A stretch of DNA of 33,899 bases from Polaromonas sp. (GCA_013824015.1 PNNC01000163.1:1-33899); one strand, 5' to 3'; shown: positions 15,706 through 23,436, numbered from the stretch's first letter. Notes: generated by a model from the sequence alone, not told the origin. Translations and numbers: made by a program.

Positions 15706-17190
15706 TCAGATGCGACTGAAATATTCGCGGCGCTGCCAGTCCTCGCGGTCCACCGCCTGCTCGTGGCGCGTGATCTCCGACTGCTTGATGCGCGTGAAGT
15801 AGGTGATGAAGCTGCTGCCGAAAGCCTCGGCCAGCACCGTGTCCGCGTGCAAGGCGTCCAGCGCCTCGCCCAGGCTGGTGGGTATCTTGACGGCGGCTTC
15901 GCCATAGGGCGCATCGGTGGCAGCCGGCGCCTTCAGTTGACGCCTGATGCCGTCCAGCCCGGCATGGATTTGTGAGGCCAGGTAGAGGTAGGGATTGGCC
16001 GCCGGCTCGCCGATGCGGTTTTCGATGCGTGTTGCGCCATCGCCCGGCTGGCCAACCACCCGCAGCATGGCGCCGCGGTTGTCGCGTCCCCACAGCACCG
16101 ACTGGGGCGCCAGCGCATTCGGGCGGAAACGGCCGAAGCCGTTGATGGTCGGGGTACAGAACACCGTCATGCCGCGTGCATGGTCCAGCAGGCCGGCGAG
16201 GTAATGTTCGCCCACTTCGGACAGCGTGTACTGCGCGTCGGTGGATTGCGTGCCCGGCGCCGATGCCTCGCGCTGGAACAGGTTGGCGCCGGTTTGCAGG
16301 TCCACCAGCGACTGGTGCAAATGCCAGCCACTCGACATGATGTTCGGAAACGGCGGGCGGCACATGAAGGTGGCGTGATAGCCGGCGCGGCGCAGCGCCT
16401 GCTTCACGGCGCTGCGAAACAGCACCATGTTGTCGGCGGCGGTCAGCGCGTCGGTGGCATCGAACACCGCTTCGACCTGACTGGGGCCGAGTTCGATTTC
16501 CAGCGACTGCAGCGGCAGGCCCAGCGCCTGCGCCGTGTGCTGGACGATGCGCAGCGGCTCCTCGGCCATGTCGAACCACTGCTCGGACAGCAGGTTGTAG
16601 CCGGGGTGGATCATCGTCACCCGGGGCGGCGGGCCCGGCCAGGCGGCCTGCTCGGGGTCGAGCTGATCGGTGGAAGCATCGCCGGTGATGCGGTAAATGT
16701 GAAATTCGATCTCCAGCCCGCACTTCATGCCGTAACCGGCATCAGCCAGCTGCGCCAGTGCGCGCTGCAGGATGCGCCGCGTGTCGAGCTCGACCGCGCT
16801 GCCATCCTGCATGAAGGGCTGGCCCCGGACCCAGCCGGTGGCCGGGGTCCAGGGCAATTGTTTGAAGCTCGCCGGGTCGGCCAGCAGCAGCAGGTTGCTC
16901 GCAAACTCGAAGCCCGGCAGCTCGGCCGCACCGCCGGCCTCGAACACCTTGAAGGCGGTCCGGTCCGAGCTGTCCTTGAGCAGCAGCGTGCTGACCAGGC
17001 CGACGCCGTCCCGCATGGCTTTGGCCGCGGCGGCCGCGACCAGGGTCTTGCCACGCAGCGTGCCGTGCAGGTCGCACCAGGCAAAACGCACCAGCTCGAT
17101 GCCGCCGGCGCTGATCAGTGCCTGGGTCTGTTCGAGCGCTTGCTGCCGCCTGGCATCGTGGATGCCGCAGTGTTCGGCGAAACTGCTCAT
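15706..17190 (-). CDS. Glutamine-synthetase-like ligase in a Rieske oxygenase operon
   Basis: The 494-residue protein has the GS N-terminal beta-grasp (LVRFAWCDLHGTLRGKTL) and a complete-looking catalytic domain: E-x-E in GLEIEFHIYR, ELGPSQVEAVF, SGWHLHQS, RDNRGAMLRV, and RIENRIGEPAANPYLYLA. The metal and ATP motifs are therefore present. The GS-like family includes true glutamine synthetase, gamma-glutamylpolyamine ligases and the gamma-glutamylanilide synthetases that prime aniline for Rieske dioxygenation. Its ATG overlaps the Rieske stop by four bases (17187-17190), so it is coupled to an oxygenase and is unlikely to serve nitrogen assimilation. The acceptor substrate is unknown. Confidence 0.85.
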   Translation of the reverse strand: MSSFAEHCGIHDARRQQALEQTQALISAGGIELVRFAWCDLHGTLRGKTLVAAAAAKAMRDGVGLVSTLLLKDSSDRTAFKVFEAGGAAELPGFEFASNLLLLADPASFKQLPWTPATGWVRGQPFMQDGSAVELDTRRILQRALAQLADAGYGMKCGLEIEFHIYRITGDASTDQLDPEQAAWPGPPPRVTMIHPGYNLLSEQWFDMAEEPLRIVQHTAQALGLPLQSLEIELGPSQVEAVFDATDALTAADNMVLFRSAVKQALRRAGYHATFMCRPPFPNIMSSGWHLHQSLVDLQTGANLFQREASAPGTQSTDAQYTLSEVGEHYLAGLLDHARGMTVFCTPTINGFGRFRPNALAPQSVLWGRDNRGAMLRVVGQPGDGATRIENRIGEPAANPYLYLASQIHAGLDGIRRQLKAPAATDAPYGEAAVKIPTSLGEALDALHADTVLAEAFGSSFITYFTRIKQSEITRHEQAVDREDWQRREYFSRI

Positions 17191-18614
17191 TCCTGCACCG
17201 TTCGGGCCGAGCTTGTAGAAGCCGTGGCAGGCACTTCGACAGGCTCAGTGCGAACGGAGGGTGCCCACGGCGCATTCGCTTGTTTGGCGCGCGCCTGTTG
17301 CTGCCACCAGCTGGACCACTCGCCCGCGGGTGCGATGCCGTCCACCGTGTCGGGGCCGCGCATCAGGCCGGCCTGGCTGGCATCGGCGATGCCGGGTGCG
17401 ACGCCGCCCTGCTTGACGGTTTCGATCGCCTTGATCAGCACGCGCCGGTTGGCCATGATGACCTTGTCCGAGCTGCCCAGGTGTTCACGCGTGCGGTCCT
17501 GGATCGCGCCCATGCTTTCGACCGCCCACTGGTCATGCACATTGATGTCTTCCTCGCCCATGCCCAGGTAGGTCTGGGTGCGCTGCTCTTCGGCGTTGAA
17601 GCCCCAGTTGTTGTGGCGGCCGGCGTTCGGGATGTAGTCCGGCAGCGAGATGAACTGCTGGCGCTGCGCGCGCATGCTTTCCTTGTCCAGCGGCCCGGCA
17701 AAACTGGTGAAAAAGGAATACCAGTAGGTGTGGGTGTCGTCCACCGGCACGTGCATCTGGGTGATGGTCATGGTCTCTGACAGCGGGATCACAAAGGTCG
17801 CCGGAAAAATCGCGTTGGTCACGCGCACATGCGTGAGCTTGTCATTCATCGGACGCAACGTGGTCAGCTGCATGCCCCAGGGCCTGGTATCAACGCTGAT
17901 CTCGGGCTGGGCAAACTCGCGCATGATGCGTGTCATCGGCCACTGCTCGCCGTCGATGGCGCCCGCGCTGGCGCTGCGGAACTGCTTGCCCGCCGCGTTG
18001 TCGCCGATCTCTTCGAGCGCCTCATCCTGCAGGAAGCGGTGCAGAAAGGACGGGTGCGCCGGATCGATGCCGACCTCGAAAGCCTGCAGCCAGTTGGCGT
18101 TCCACAGGCCCTTGAAGGCAAAGGTGTGGGTTGCCGGCGCGCTGAAGCAGTCAAACGCCGGCAGCGGCGGCGGTATCGAGCCTTCGGGGCCCAGCCAGGC
18201 GAAGATCACGCCGCTTTTTTCCAGCACCGGGTAGCTGCGCTGCTTCACGCGGTCGCACAGCTTGCTGCCGGCCGGTTCTGCCGGGGTTTCCAGGCACTGG
18301 CCCTTCACATCGAACTTCCAGCCGTGGAAGGGACAGCGCAGGCCGTCGCCCTCGGCGCGGCCGAAAGACAGGTCGGCGCCGCGGTGCGGACAGTCGCGAT
18401 CCAGCAGGCCATAACTGCCTTTGTCATCGCGGAACAGCACAAAATCCTGGCCCATCAGGCGCACCGCCTTGACCGGGCGTTTGTCCATGCGCGGGTCCAG
18501 TGCCGGGTTGAATTCATCGACCAGCGCGGCCGGTTGCCAATAGCTGCGCAGCAGGGCGCCGCAGGGCGTGCCGGGCCCGACGCGGGTGATCAACTCGTTC
18601 TGTTCTGCATTCAT
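17187..18614 (-). CDS. Rieske-type aromatic oxygenase alpha subunit (phthalate dioxygenase-like)
   Basis: The 475-residue protein begins MNAEQNELITRVGPGTPCGALLRSYW, resembling phthalate 4,5-dioxygenase oxygenases. Rieske cluster ligands are C75, H77, C94 and H97 (CPHRGADLSF ... CPFHGWKF). The mononuclear iron site shows D184-x2-H187-x4-H192 (DPAHPSFLH). No small subunit gene is present, as in the homomultimeric phthalate dioxygenase group. AAGAAGG precedes ATG 18614. The last ~20 codons (VRTEPVEVPATASTS...) are supplied by a dispersed repeat and are probably not ancestral. It leads the operon with the GS-like, ferredoxin and ABM genes and is divergent to a GntR gene. The substrate is unknown. 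Confidence 0.92.
   Translation of the reverse strand: MNAEQNELITRVGPGTPCGALLRSYWQPAALVDEFNPALDPRMDKRPVKAVRLMGQDFVLFRDDKGSYGLLDRDCPHRGADLSFGRAEGDGLRCPFHGWKFDVKGQCLETPAEPAGSKLCDRVKQRSYPVLEKSGVIFAWLGPEGSIPPPLPAFDCFSAPATHTFAFKGLWNANWLQAFEVGIDPAHPSFLHRFLQDEALEEIGDNAAGKQFRSASAGAIDGEQWPMTRIMREFAQPEISVDTRPWGMQLTTLRPMNDKLTHVRVTNAIFPATFVIPLSETMTITQMHVPVDDTHTYWYSFFTSFAGPLDKESMRAQRQQFISLPDYIPNAGRHNNWGFNAEEQRTQTYLGMGEEDINVHDQWAVESMGAIQDRTREHLGSSDKVIMANRRVLIKAIETVKQGGVAPGIADASQAGLMRGPDTVDGIAPAGEWSSWWQQQARAKQANAPWAPSVRTEPVEVPATASTSSARTVQE
17234..17257. repeat. Short dispersed repeat encoding the RTEPVEV tail of the Rieske protein
   Basis: The 24-base element starts CTTCGACAGGCTCAG and ends GCGAACGG. It matches a motif that I know from memory as widespread in Burkholderiales and Xanthomonadales, whose translation gives RTEPVEV. 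A diverged relative is at 32367-32390. Confidence 0.6.
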
Positions 18615-18632
18615 GGGATGGCCTTCTTAAAA

Positions 18633-18642
18633 CGGTATACCG
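18633..18642. promoter_or_regulatory. GntR(FCD) operator candidate in the divergent region
   Basis: CGGTATACCG is a perfect 10-bp palindrome in the 57-base AT-rich gap between the Rieske gene (-) and gntR (+). It fits the general NGTnnACN pattern of FadR-subfamily operators. Binding there could control both directions. Confidence 0.55.
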
Positions 18643-18671
18643 AAATTAAAATTCAGTGTACAGTTCGCGCC

Positions 18672-19394
18672 ATGAACTTGCAAGAGACGGTGCTGATCCA
18701 GTTGCGCGACCTGATCCTGCGCGGGGAATTCGAACCGGGCCAGCGGCTGGCCGAGCAGCAGCTCGCCGAACGGCTGGGCGCCTCGCGCACGCCGGTGCGC
18801 GCCGCGCTGGTCACGCTGGAGCAGGAGGGCCTGGTCGAAGCCAACGACACCGGCAAGTTTCTGGTGCGCCAGTTCACGCCGCGTGAAGTGGCCGACGCGA
18901 TTGCCGTGCGCGGCCACCTCGAAGGCATGGCCGCGCGCCTGGTGGCCGAACACGGTGTTTCGCGCCAGCTGCAGGCCGAACTGCAGGCCTGCCTCGACGA
19001 AGGCGACCTGGCGCTGGCCGCCAACCCGCTGAGTTATGAAAGTTATGCGGCCTACGCCGTGGTCAACGACCGCTTCCACGCGCTGGTGCTCGAGGCCTGC
19101 GGCAACCGCGCGCTGCAGCGCGCGGTGGCGCTCAACGACAAGCTGCCGTTTGCGCCAGCCTCGGCGATGCTGCCGATGCAGGGCACGGTGACGCTGGACC
19201 GCGACTGGATGCTGTACGCGCATCGCCAGCACCACATGTTGTTCGCAGCGCTCAAGGCCGGCGAAGGCGCGCGCGCGCAGGCGCTGGCGATTGAACACAC
19301 CGAAGTCGCGCAGATGAACATGCGCATGGCGCTGGAGCGCCGGGCCGAGACCGAGCAGGTGTTGCCGGCCATCCGCCTGGTGGTGGGGCGTTGA
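18672..19394 (+). CDS. GntR-family regulator with FCD ligand domain
   Basis: The 240-residue protein has a short N-terminal winged helix (VLIQLRDLILRGEFEPGQRLAEQQLAERLGASRTPVRAALVTLEQEGLV, about residues 7-55) and an all-helical FCD domain (YAVVNDRFHALVLEACGNRAL; RQHHMLFAALKAGEGARAQALAIEH). The His and Asp residues of that domain usually bind a metal and an organic acid. ATG 18672 opens the protein directly at the HTH; longer upstream extensions overlap the Rieske gene. It probably regulates the divergent Rieske operon through CGGTATACCG. Its stop overlaps the TTG start of azlC. Confidence 0.92.
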   Translation: MNLQETVLIQLRDLILRGEFEPGQRLAEQQLAERLGASRTPVRAALVTLEQEGLVEANDTGKFLVRQFTPREVADAIAVRGHLEGMAARLVAEHGVSRQLQAELQACLDEGDLALAANPLSYESYAAYAVVNDRFHALVLEACGNRALQRAVALNDKLPFAPASAMLPMQGTVTLDRDWMLYAHRQHHMLFAALKAGEGARAQALAIEHTEVAQMNMRMALERRAETEQVLPAIRLVVGR

Positions 19395-20086
19395 TCCGGG
19401 ACGCCGTCAGCTTCACGGGCGCCGGTGTCCGCCGCGGTTTTTTCAACGCGCAGGTGATGGCGCCGGGCATCACGCTGTATGCGATGGTGTTCGGCGTGCT
19501 GGCCAGCGAACGCGGCATGAGCTGGCTGCAGGCCATGCTGATGAGCGCGGCGGTGTATTCAGGCAGCGCGCAACTGGCGGCGTTGCAGGGCTGGACGGCG
19601 ACGGCCGCCATCACGCCCGTCATCGTCACCATCCTGGTCATGAACGCGCGTTATGTGTTGTATGGCGCGGCGCTCCAGCCCTGGCTGGCCGGCCTGCCGC
19701 GGCATCAGAGCTGGGGTTCGCTGTTTTTCCTCGGCGATGGGAACTGGGCCATGGCCATGCGCGAGTACGAAGCCGGTTACCGCGACGCCGGTTATGTGCT
19801 CGGCTCGGGCGTGGCCATGTTTGTGCCCTGGATCGGCGGCACGCTGCTCGGCCACCTGCTGGCGGGAAGCGTGCCGAATCCGGCGGCTTTCGGCCTGGAC
19901 TTCATGCTGGTGGCGTTTGCCGCGGCCATCGGCATGGTGTTGTGGCGCGGCAAGTCCGACCTCTGGCCGGTCGCCGCCGCCGGGCTGGTGGCGCTGGTGC
20001 TGCACCGGTTGCTGCCGGGCGCCTGGTACATCGTCGGCGCGGGCATTGCCGGCGGGCTGATGGGAGCGTGGCGCCATGGGCGTTGA
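19391..20086 (+). CDS. azlC: AzlC-family permease subunit (branched-chain amino acid exporter type)
   Basis: The 231-residue membrane protein (VRRGFFNAQVMAPGITLYAMVFGVLASERGMSWLQAMLMSAAVYSGSAQLA) is a typical AzlC with about six or seven hydrophobic segments. With AzlD it forms a two-subunit exporter of branched-chain amino acids or analogues. The start is placed at TTG 19391, whose last two bases form the gntR TGA (TTGA overlap); no ATG precedes the conserved N-terminus. It sits in one transcription unit with gntR and azlD. Whether its cargo relates to the aromatic pathway is unknown. Confidence 0.88.
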   Translation: MIRDAVSFTGAGVRRGFFNAQVMAPGITLYAMVFGVLASERGMSWLQAMLMSAAVYSGSAQLAALQGWTATAAITPVIVTILVMNARYVLYGAALQPWLAGLPRHQSWGSLFFLGDGNWAMAMREYEAGYRDAGYVLGSGVAMFVPWIGGTLLGHLLAGSVPNPAAFGLDFMLVAFAAAIGMVLWRGKSDLWPVAAAGLVALVLHRLLPGAWYIVGAGIAGGLMGAWRHGR

Positions 20087-20381
20087 ATCGACATTCATGC
20101 TGGCGCTGCTGGGCATGGCGCTGGCGTCCTTTGCCTGTCGCATCAGCGGTTTTTTGCTGATGGGTTATGTGCGCATCACGCCGCGTGTCGAGGCGGCGCT
20201 CAAGGCGATCCCGATCTCGGTGATGGTCGGTATAGTCACGCCGGCCGCCACGGCGGGCAAGCTGCCCGAGCTGCTGGGCCTGCTGGCGGTGGGGCTGGCG
20301 ATGAAGCTGGTGCGCAATGACCTGGCGGCTGCAGTCGCGGGTGCGGCGACGGTGGCGGTGGCGCGCTGGGCCATGGGCTGA
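20076..20381 (+). CDS. azlD: AzlD-family small membrane subunit
   Basis: The 101-residue protein (FMLALLGMALASFACRISGFLLMGYVRITPRVEAALKAIPISVMVGIVTPA) has about four hydrophobic helices and matches AzlD, the small partner of AzlC. Its ATG at 20076 overlaps the last 11 bases of azlC, typical for this pair. A composite inverted repeat follows 16 bases after the stop and may end the transcript. Confidence 0.88.
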   Translation: MGVESTFMLALLGMALASFACRISGFLLMGYVRITPRVEAALKAIPISVMVGIVTPAATAGKLPELLGLLAVGLAMKLVRNDLAAAVAGAATVAVARWAMG

Positions 20382-20396
20382 ACGGCCACTCTGTTT

Positions 20397-20484
20397 GTCA
20401 TGGCGGCCTTGAACCGCAATCCATGCTCGCAAACCAGCGGCCGTGGTTCATGCCGCATGGATGCCGGATCAGGTCCGGCATGAC
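20397..20484 (-). repeat. Composite double-hairpin repeat, copy 1
   Basis: An 88-bp unit bounded by GTCAT (20397) and ATGAC (20480-20484). It holds two hairpins, GCGG/CCGC at the left and GCCGGA/TCCGGC at the right. Its reverse complement aligns with 25190-25270, sharing GCATGGATTGCGG and GTCAA/TTCAA loops. It lies between convergent azlD and the oxidoreductase gene. Confidence 0.75.
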
Positions 20485-20504
20485 AAATCCTGGGAAGGCT
20501 GGCT

Positions 20505-21539
20505 TTACTCTTTGGCCACCCGCAGCACCAGCTTGCCGAAGTTCTCGCCGTTGAACAGCTTGAGCAGGGTCTCGGGGAAATTTTCGAGTCCGTCCACCAC
20601 GTCTTCCTTGCTTTTCATGGTGCCGTCCTTCAGGTAGCCAGCCATCTCGGCAATCGCCAGCGGGTAGCGATCGGCGTAGTCGAACACCACAATGCCTTCC
20701 ATGCGCGCGCGGTTCACCAGCAGCGACAGGTAGTTGGCCGGGCCCTTGACGGGTGTCGTGTTGTTGTACTGGCTGATCGCGCCGCAAATGATGATGCGGG
20801 CGCCGCGCGTGATGCGTGTCAGCACCGCGTCGAGAATGTCGCCGCCGACGTTGTCGAAGTAGATATCCACGCCTTTCGGGCAGTGTTCCTTGAGTCCGGC
20901 CTTGACGTCGCCGGCCTTGTAGTCGATGCAGGCATCGAAGCCCAGTTCCTTCACCACCCAGTCGCATTTGGCCTTGCCGCCGGCAATGCCGACGACGCGG
21001 CAGCCCTTGAGCTTGGCGATCTGGCCGACGGTCTGGCCGACCGCACCCGCTGCACCGGACACCACCACCGTTTCGCCGGCTTTCGGCTGACCGACGTCCA
21101 TCAGGCCGAAGTAGCCGGTCATGCCGGGCATGCCCAGCACATTGAGCCACGAGGTCAGGCCCAAACGCGCGTCGATCTTGAACATGCCGCTGCGCTTGAT
21201 CTGCGCTTCGGGGATCAGGCAGTATTCCTGCACGTCCAGCCCGGCATTGACATAGTCACCCACGGCAAAGGCCGGGTTGTTGGAGGCGATCACCTGGCCG
21301 ACACCGCCGGCGCGCATCACCGCGCCGATCTCGACCGGCGGGATGTAGCTCTTGCCCTCGTTCATCCAGCCGCGCATGGCCGGATCCAGCGACAGGCACA
21401 GGGTCTTGACCAGCACGCCGCCGGGGCCGGGTTCGGCGACCGGCTCGGTGGTGAATTTCCAGTTGTCACGTGTCGGCAGGCCGACCGGGCGGCTGGCCAG
21501 GCGGACCTGGTGGTTGCTCAGGGAAGTGATGGTGCTCAT
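20505..21539 (-). CDS. NADP-dependent MDR-family oxidoreductase (CurA / leukotriene B4 dehydrogenase type)
   Basis: The 344-residue zinc-independent MDR protein contains FLSLDPAMRGWM-like text (LCLSLDPAMRGWMNEG), TGYFGLMDVGQPKAGETVVVSGAAGAVGQTVGQIAKLKGCRVVG (nucleotide-binding AxxGxxG) and VDIYFDNVGGDILDAVL. This is the pattern of E. coli CurA (NADPH-dependent double-bond reductase acting on alpha,beta-unsaturated ketones). It is monocistronic and divergent to maiA. The physiological substrate is unknown. Confidence 0.9.
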   Translation of the reverse strand: MSTITSLSNHQVRLASRPVGLPTRDNWKFTTEPVAEPGPGGVLVKTLCLSLDPAMRGWMNEGKSYIPPVEIGAVMRAGGVGQVIASNNPAFAVGDYVNAGLDVQEYCLIPEAQIKRSGMFKIDARLGLTSWLNVLGMPGMTGYFGLMDVGQPKAGETVVVSGAAGAVGQTVGQIAKLKGCRVVGIAGGKAKCDWVVKELGFDACIDYKAGDVKAGLKEHCPKGVDIYFDNVGGDILDAVLTRITRGARIIICGAISQYNNTTPVKGPANYLSLLVNRARMEGIVVFDYADRYPLAIAEMAGYLKDGTMKSKEDVVDGLENFPETLLKLFNGENFGKLVLRVAKE

Positions 21540-21636
21540 GGGGTGTCTCCGGAAGTGTCTGGCGGGGCAAAACGCAATCGTAGTGGCGGCCCGCCGGCGC
21601 GTCAGTCGCGCACGCGATTCGGTTTATGCTTTGAGG

Positions 21637-22278
21637 ATGAAACTCTACAACTACTTCCGCTCTTCCGCGTCCTACCGCGTGCGTATTGCGCTGCAGCTCA
21701 AGGGCCTGCCCTACGATTACCTTGCCGTGCATATTGCCAAGGGCGATCACCGCAAAGAGGCTTACTCGGCTGTGTCCGCCGACATGCTGGTGCCCATGCT
21801 GGAAACCGATGACGGCGAGCGCCTGTCGCAGTCCATGGCCATCATCGAGTACATCGACGAAACCCACCCGGCCGTGCCGCTGCTGCCGGCCGATGCGCTG
21901 GGCCGTGCCAGAGTGCGCGCGCTGGCGCAGTCGATTGCCTGCGAGATCCATCCGCTGAACAACCTGCGTGTGCTCAAGTACCTGGTGCGCGAGCTCAAGG
22001 TCGATGAAGACGCCAAAAACACCTGGTACCGCCATTGGGTGCGGGAGGGCCTGGAAGCCTTCGAGCGGCAACTGAATCAGCTGCCGCCCTCGACCTACTG
22101 TTATGGCGAGACGCCGACGCTGGCCGACTGCTGCCTGGTGCCGCAAATCTTCAACGCCAAACGCTTCAATGTGAACTTCGACGGCCTGCCGCGCACCATG
22201 GCCGCTTACGAGGCCTGCATGGCGCTGGAAGCCTTCCAGAAAGCCCAGCCTTCGGCCTGCCCGGACAACGAGCCTTGA
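21637..22278 (+). CDS. maiA: Zeta-class GST: maleylacetoacetate / maleylpyruvate isomerase
   Basis: The 213-residue protein starts MKLYNYFRSSASYRVRIALQLKG, with the catalytic SSxxSxRVR motif of zeta-class glutathione transferases, followed by the VPMLETDDG and SQSMAIIEYIDE GSH-site regions. It isomerises cis to trans maleylacetoacetate or maleylpyruvate with glutathione. The gentisate-type cluster in this window has no isomerase of its own, so this enzyme could serve it, although tyrosine catabolism is the usual alternative. ATG 21637 follows GAGG. The stop overlaps the TTG start of pgeF. Confidence 0.92.
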   Translation: MKLYNYFRSSASYRVRIALQLKGLPYDYLAVHIAKGDHRKEAYSAVSADMLVPMLETDDGERLSQSMAIIEYIDETHPAVPLLPADALGRARVRALAQSIACEIHPLNNLRVLKYLVRELKVDEDAKNTWYRHWVREGLEAFERQLNQLPPSTYCYGETPTLADCCLVPQIFNAKRFNVNFDGLPRTMAAYEACMALEAFQKAQPSACPDNEP

Positions 22279-23087
22279 ACCTGCTTGATCCTGACTGGCT
22301 GATCCCCGACTGGCCCGCGCCGCCCGGCGTGCGCGCCGTGTTCACGACGCGGCAGGGCGGGGTTTCCGGTGTGCCTTTTGACAGCATGAACCTGGGCGAC
22401 CATGTCGGCGACCTGCCCGATAGCGTGTCTATCAATCGGGCGCGCCTGGCGGGAGCGACGCAGGCGGCGCCGGTGTTCCTCAAGCAGGTTCATGGCACGG
22501 ACGTGCTTTTGTTGCAGGGCGGCGAACCGCCCGGGCTGGGTGCCGACGCGGCCGTCACCTCGCAGCGCGGCATCGCATGCACCATCATGGTGGCTGACTG
22601 CCTGCCGGTGTTGCTGACCGACACGCAAGGCTCGGCCGTGGCCGCCGCCCATGCCGGCTGGCGCGGTCTGGCCGGGCAGCAGAGGCGCGGTGTGCTGGAG
22701 CAGCTTTGTGAGTGTTTTTGGGCGCCAGCCCATTCCAAACAAGGGCTGACAGCTATCAATACCATAGCATGGCTGGGGCCGTGTATCGGACCAGGGGCTT
22801 TCGAAGTGGGCGACGAGGTGAGGGCGGTGTTTGTGGACAGCCATCCCGGCGCCGCCGCCTGTTTCACCCCGGCAGCCCCGGGCAAGTACTTCGCCGACCT
22901 CGCCGGCCTGGCGCGCCTGCGGCTTCAGGCGCTGGGCATCACGCGGATTTTTGGCAATGACGGCAGCGCAGCCTGGTGTACCGTGGGCAATGCCTCACGG
23001 TTCTTTTCGCACCGGCGCGATGCCGGTGTCAGCGGCAACGGCTTGGGCACCACCGGCCGCATGGCGGCCTGCATCTGGCTCGAGTGA
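22275..23087 (+). CDS. pgeF: Laccase-domain protein PgeF (YfiH family)
   Basis: The 270-residue protein starts at TTG 22275 (MNLLDPDWLIPDWPAPPGV), overlapping the maiA stop as TTGA. It shows the family metal and catalytic motifs: VHGTDV, MVADCLPVLLTD, AAAHAGWRGLAGQ, and WLGPCIGPGAFEVG. E. coli PgeF corrects mis-incorporated L-Ser in peptidoglycan precursors; other members act as purine nucleoside phosphorylase or adenosine deaminase. Residues 151-165 (PAHSKQGLTAINTIA) are encoded by a copy of the dispersed repeat and lie in a linker between the HAGWRG and GPCIGP motifs, so the fold may tolerate it. Confidence 0.9.
   Translation: MNLLDPDWLIPDWPAPPGVRAVFTTRQGGVSGVPFDSMNLGDHVGDLPDSVSINRARLAGATQAAPVFLKQVHGTDVLLLQGGEPPGLGADAAVTSQRGIACTIMVADCLPVLLTDTQGSAVAAAHAGWRGLAGQQRRGVLEQLCECFWAPAHSKQGLTAINTIAWLGPCIGPGAFEVGDEVRAVFVDSHPGAAACFTPAAPGKYFADLAGLARLRLQALGITRIFGNDGSAAWCTVGNASRFFSHRRDAGVSGNGLGTTGRMAACIWLE
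22726..22768 (-). repeat. Dispersed repeat, copy C, inside pgeF
   Basis: On the + strand it reads CAGCCC, 18 bases, CAGCTAT, 7 bases, ATAGC, the exact reverse of copy A. It encodes residues 151-165 of PgeF in frame. Confidence 0.75.
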
Positions 23088-23312
23088 CGAAGGCATCAAG
23101 GTCGTTGCTTGCGCGGCCTCGGCCGCTTCGCGGGCCTTGATGGCCTTGCGCCGCGACGGCGCACCCATCAGGTAAACCACCAATGCCACAGGACCCACGC
23201 CATAGAGTACAAAGGTCACCAGGGCACCGAGCAGCGTCCCGGTCGGGTGGGTGGCTTCAGCGACGCTCATCATGAGCACCACATACATCCAGGCAATGAC
23301 AATCAAATACAT
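22995..23312 (-). CDS. Small membrane protein of unknown function
   Basis: The 105-residue protein (MYLIVIAWMYVVLMMSVAEATHPTG) has two hydrophobic segments, at residues ~1-18 and ~27-49, then a basic, Ala-rich cytoplasmic tail. I do not recognise a named family, though similar short proteins occur in Comamonadaceae. Its last 31 codons run antisense over the 3' end of pgeF (22995-23087). ATG 23312 is the natural start. The TM pattern at the N-terminus supports a real gene; the tail may be partly an antisense artefact. Confidence 0.65.
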   Translation of the reverse strand: MYLIVIAWMYVVLMMSVAEATHPTGTLLGALVTFVLYGVGPVALVVYLMGAPSRRKAIKAREAAEAAQATTLMPSSLEPDAGRHAAGGAQAVAADTGIAPVRKEP

Positions 23313-23436
23313 AAATCTTTGCGCTGCCTCATGAGTTGGGAAAGAAATTCCACGATACTAGAGTTGAGCTGCCGCGGCTATCAACGCTCGACACAGACGG
23401 CCTTTCAAGAGCCTGCAGATATCCCCGGAGACACGC

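Noticed and set aside
15706-17190. GS-like gene as housekeeping glnA
   Set aside because: It overlaps a Rieske oxygenase gene and has a divergent N-terminal region; no glnK, ntrB or ntrC neighbours.
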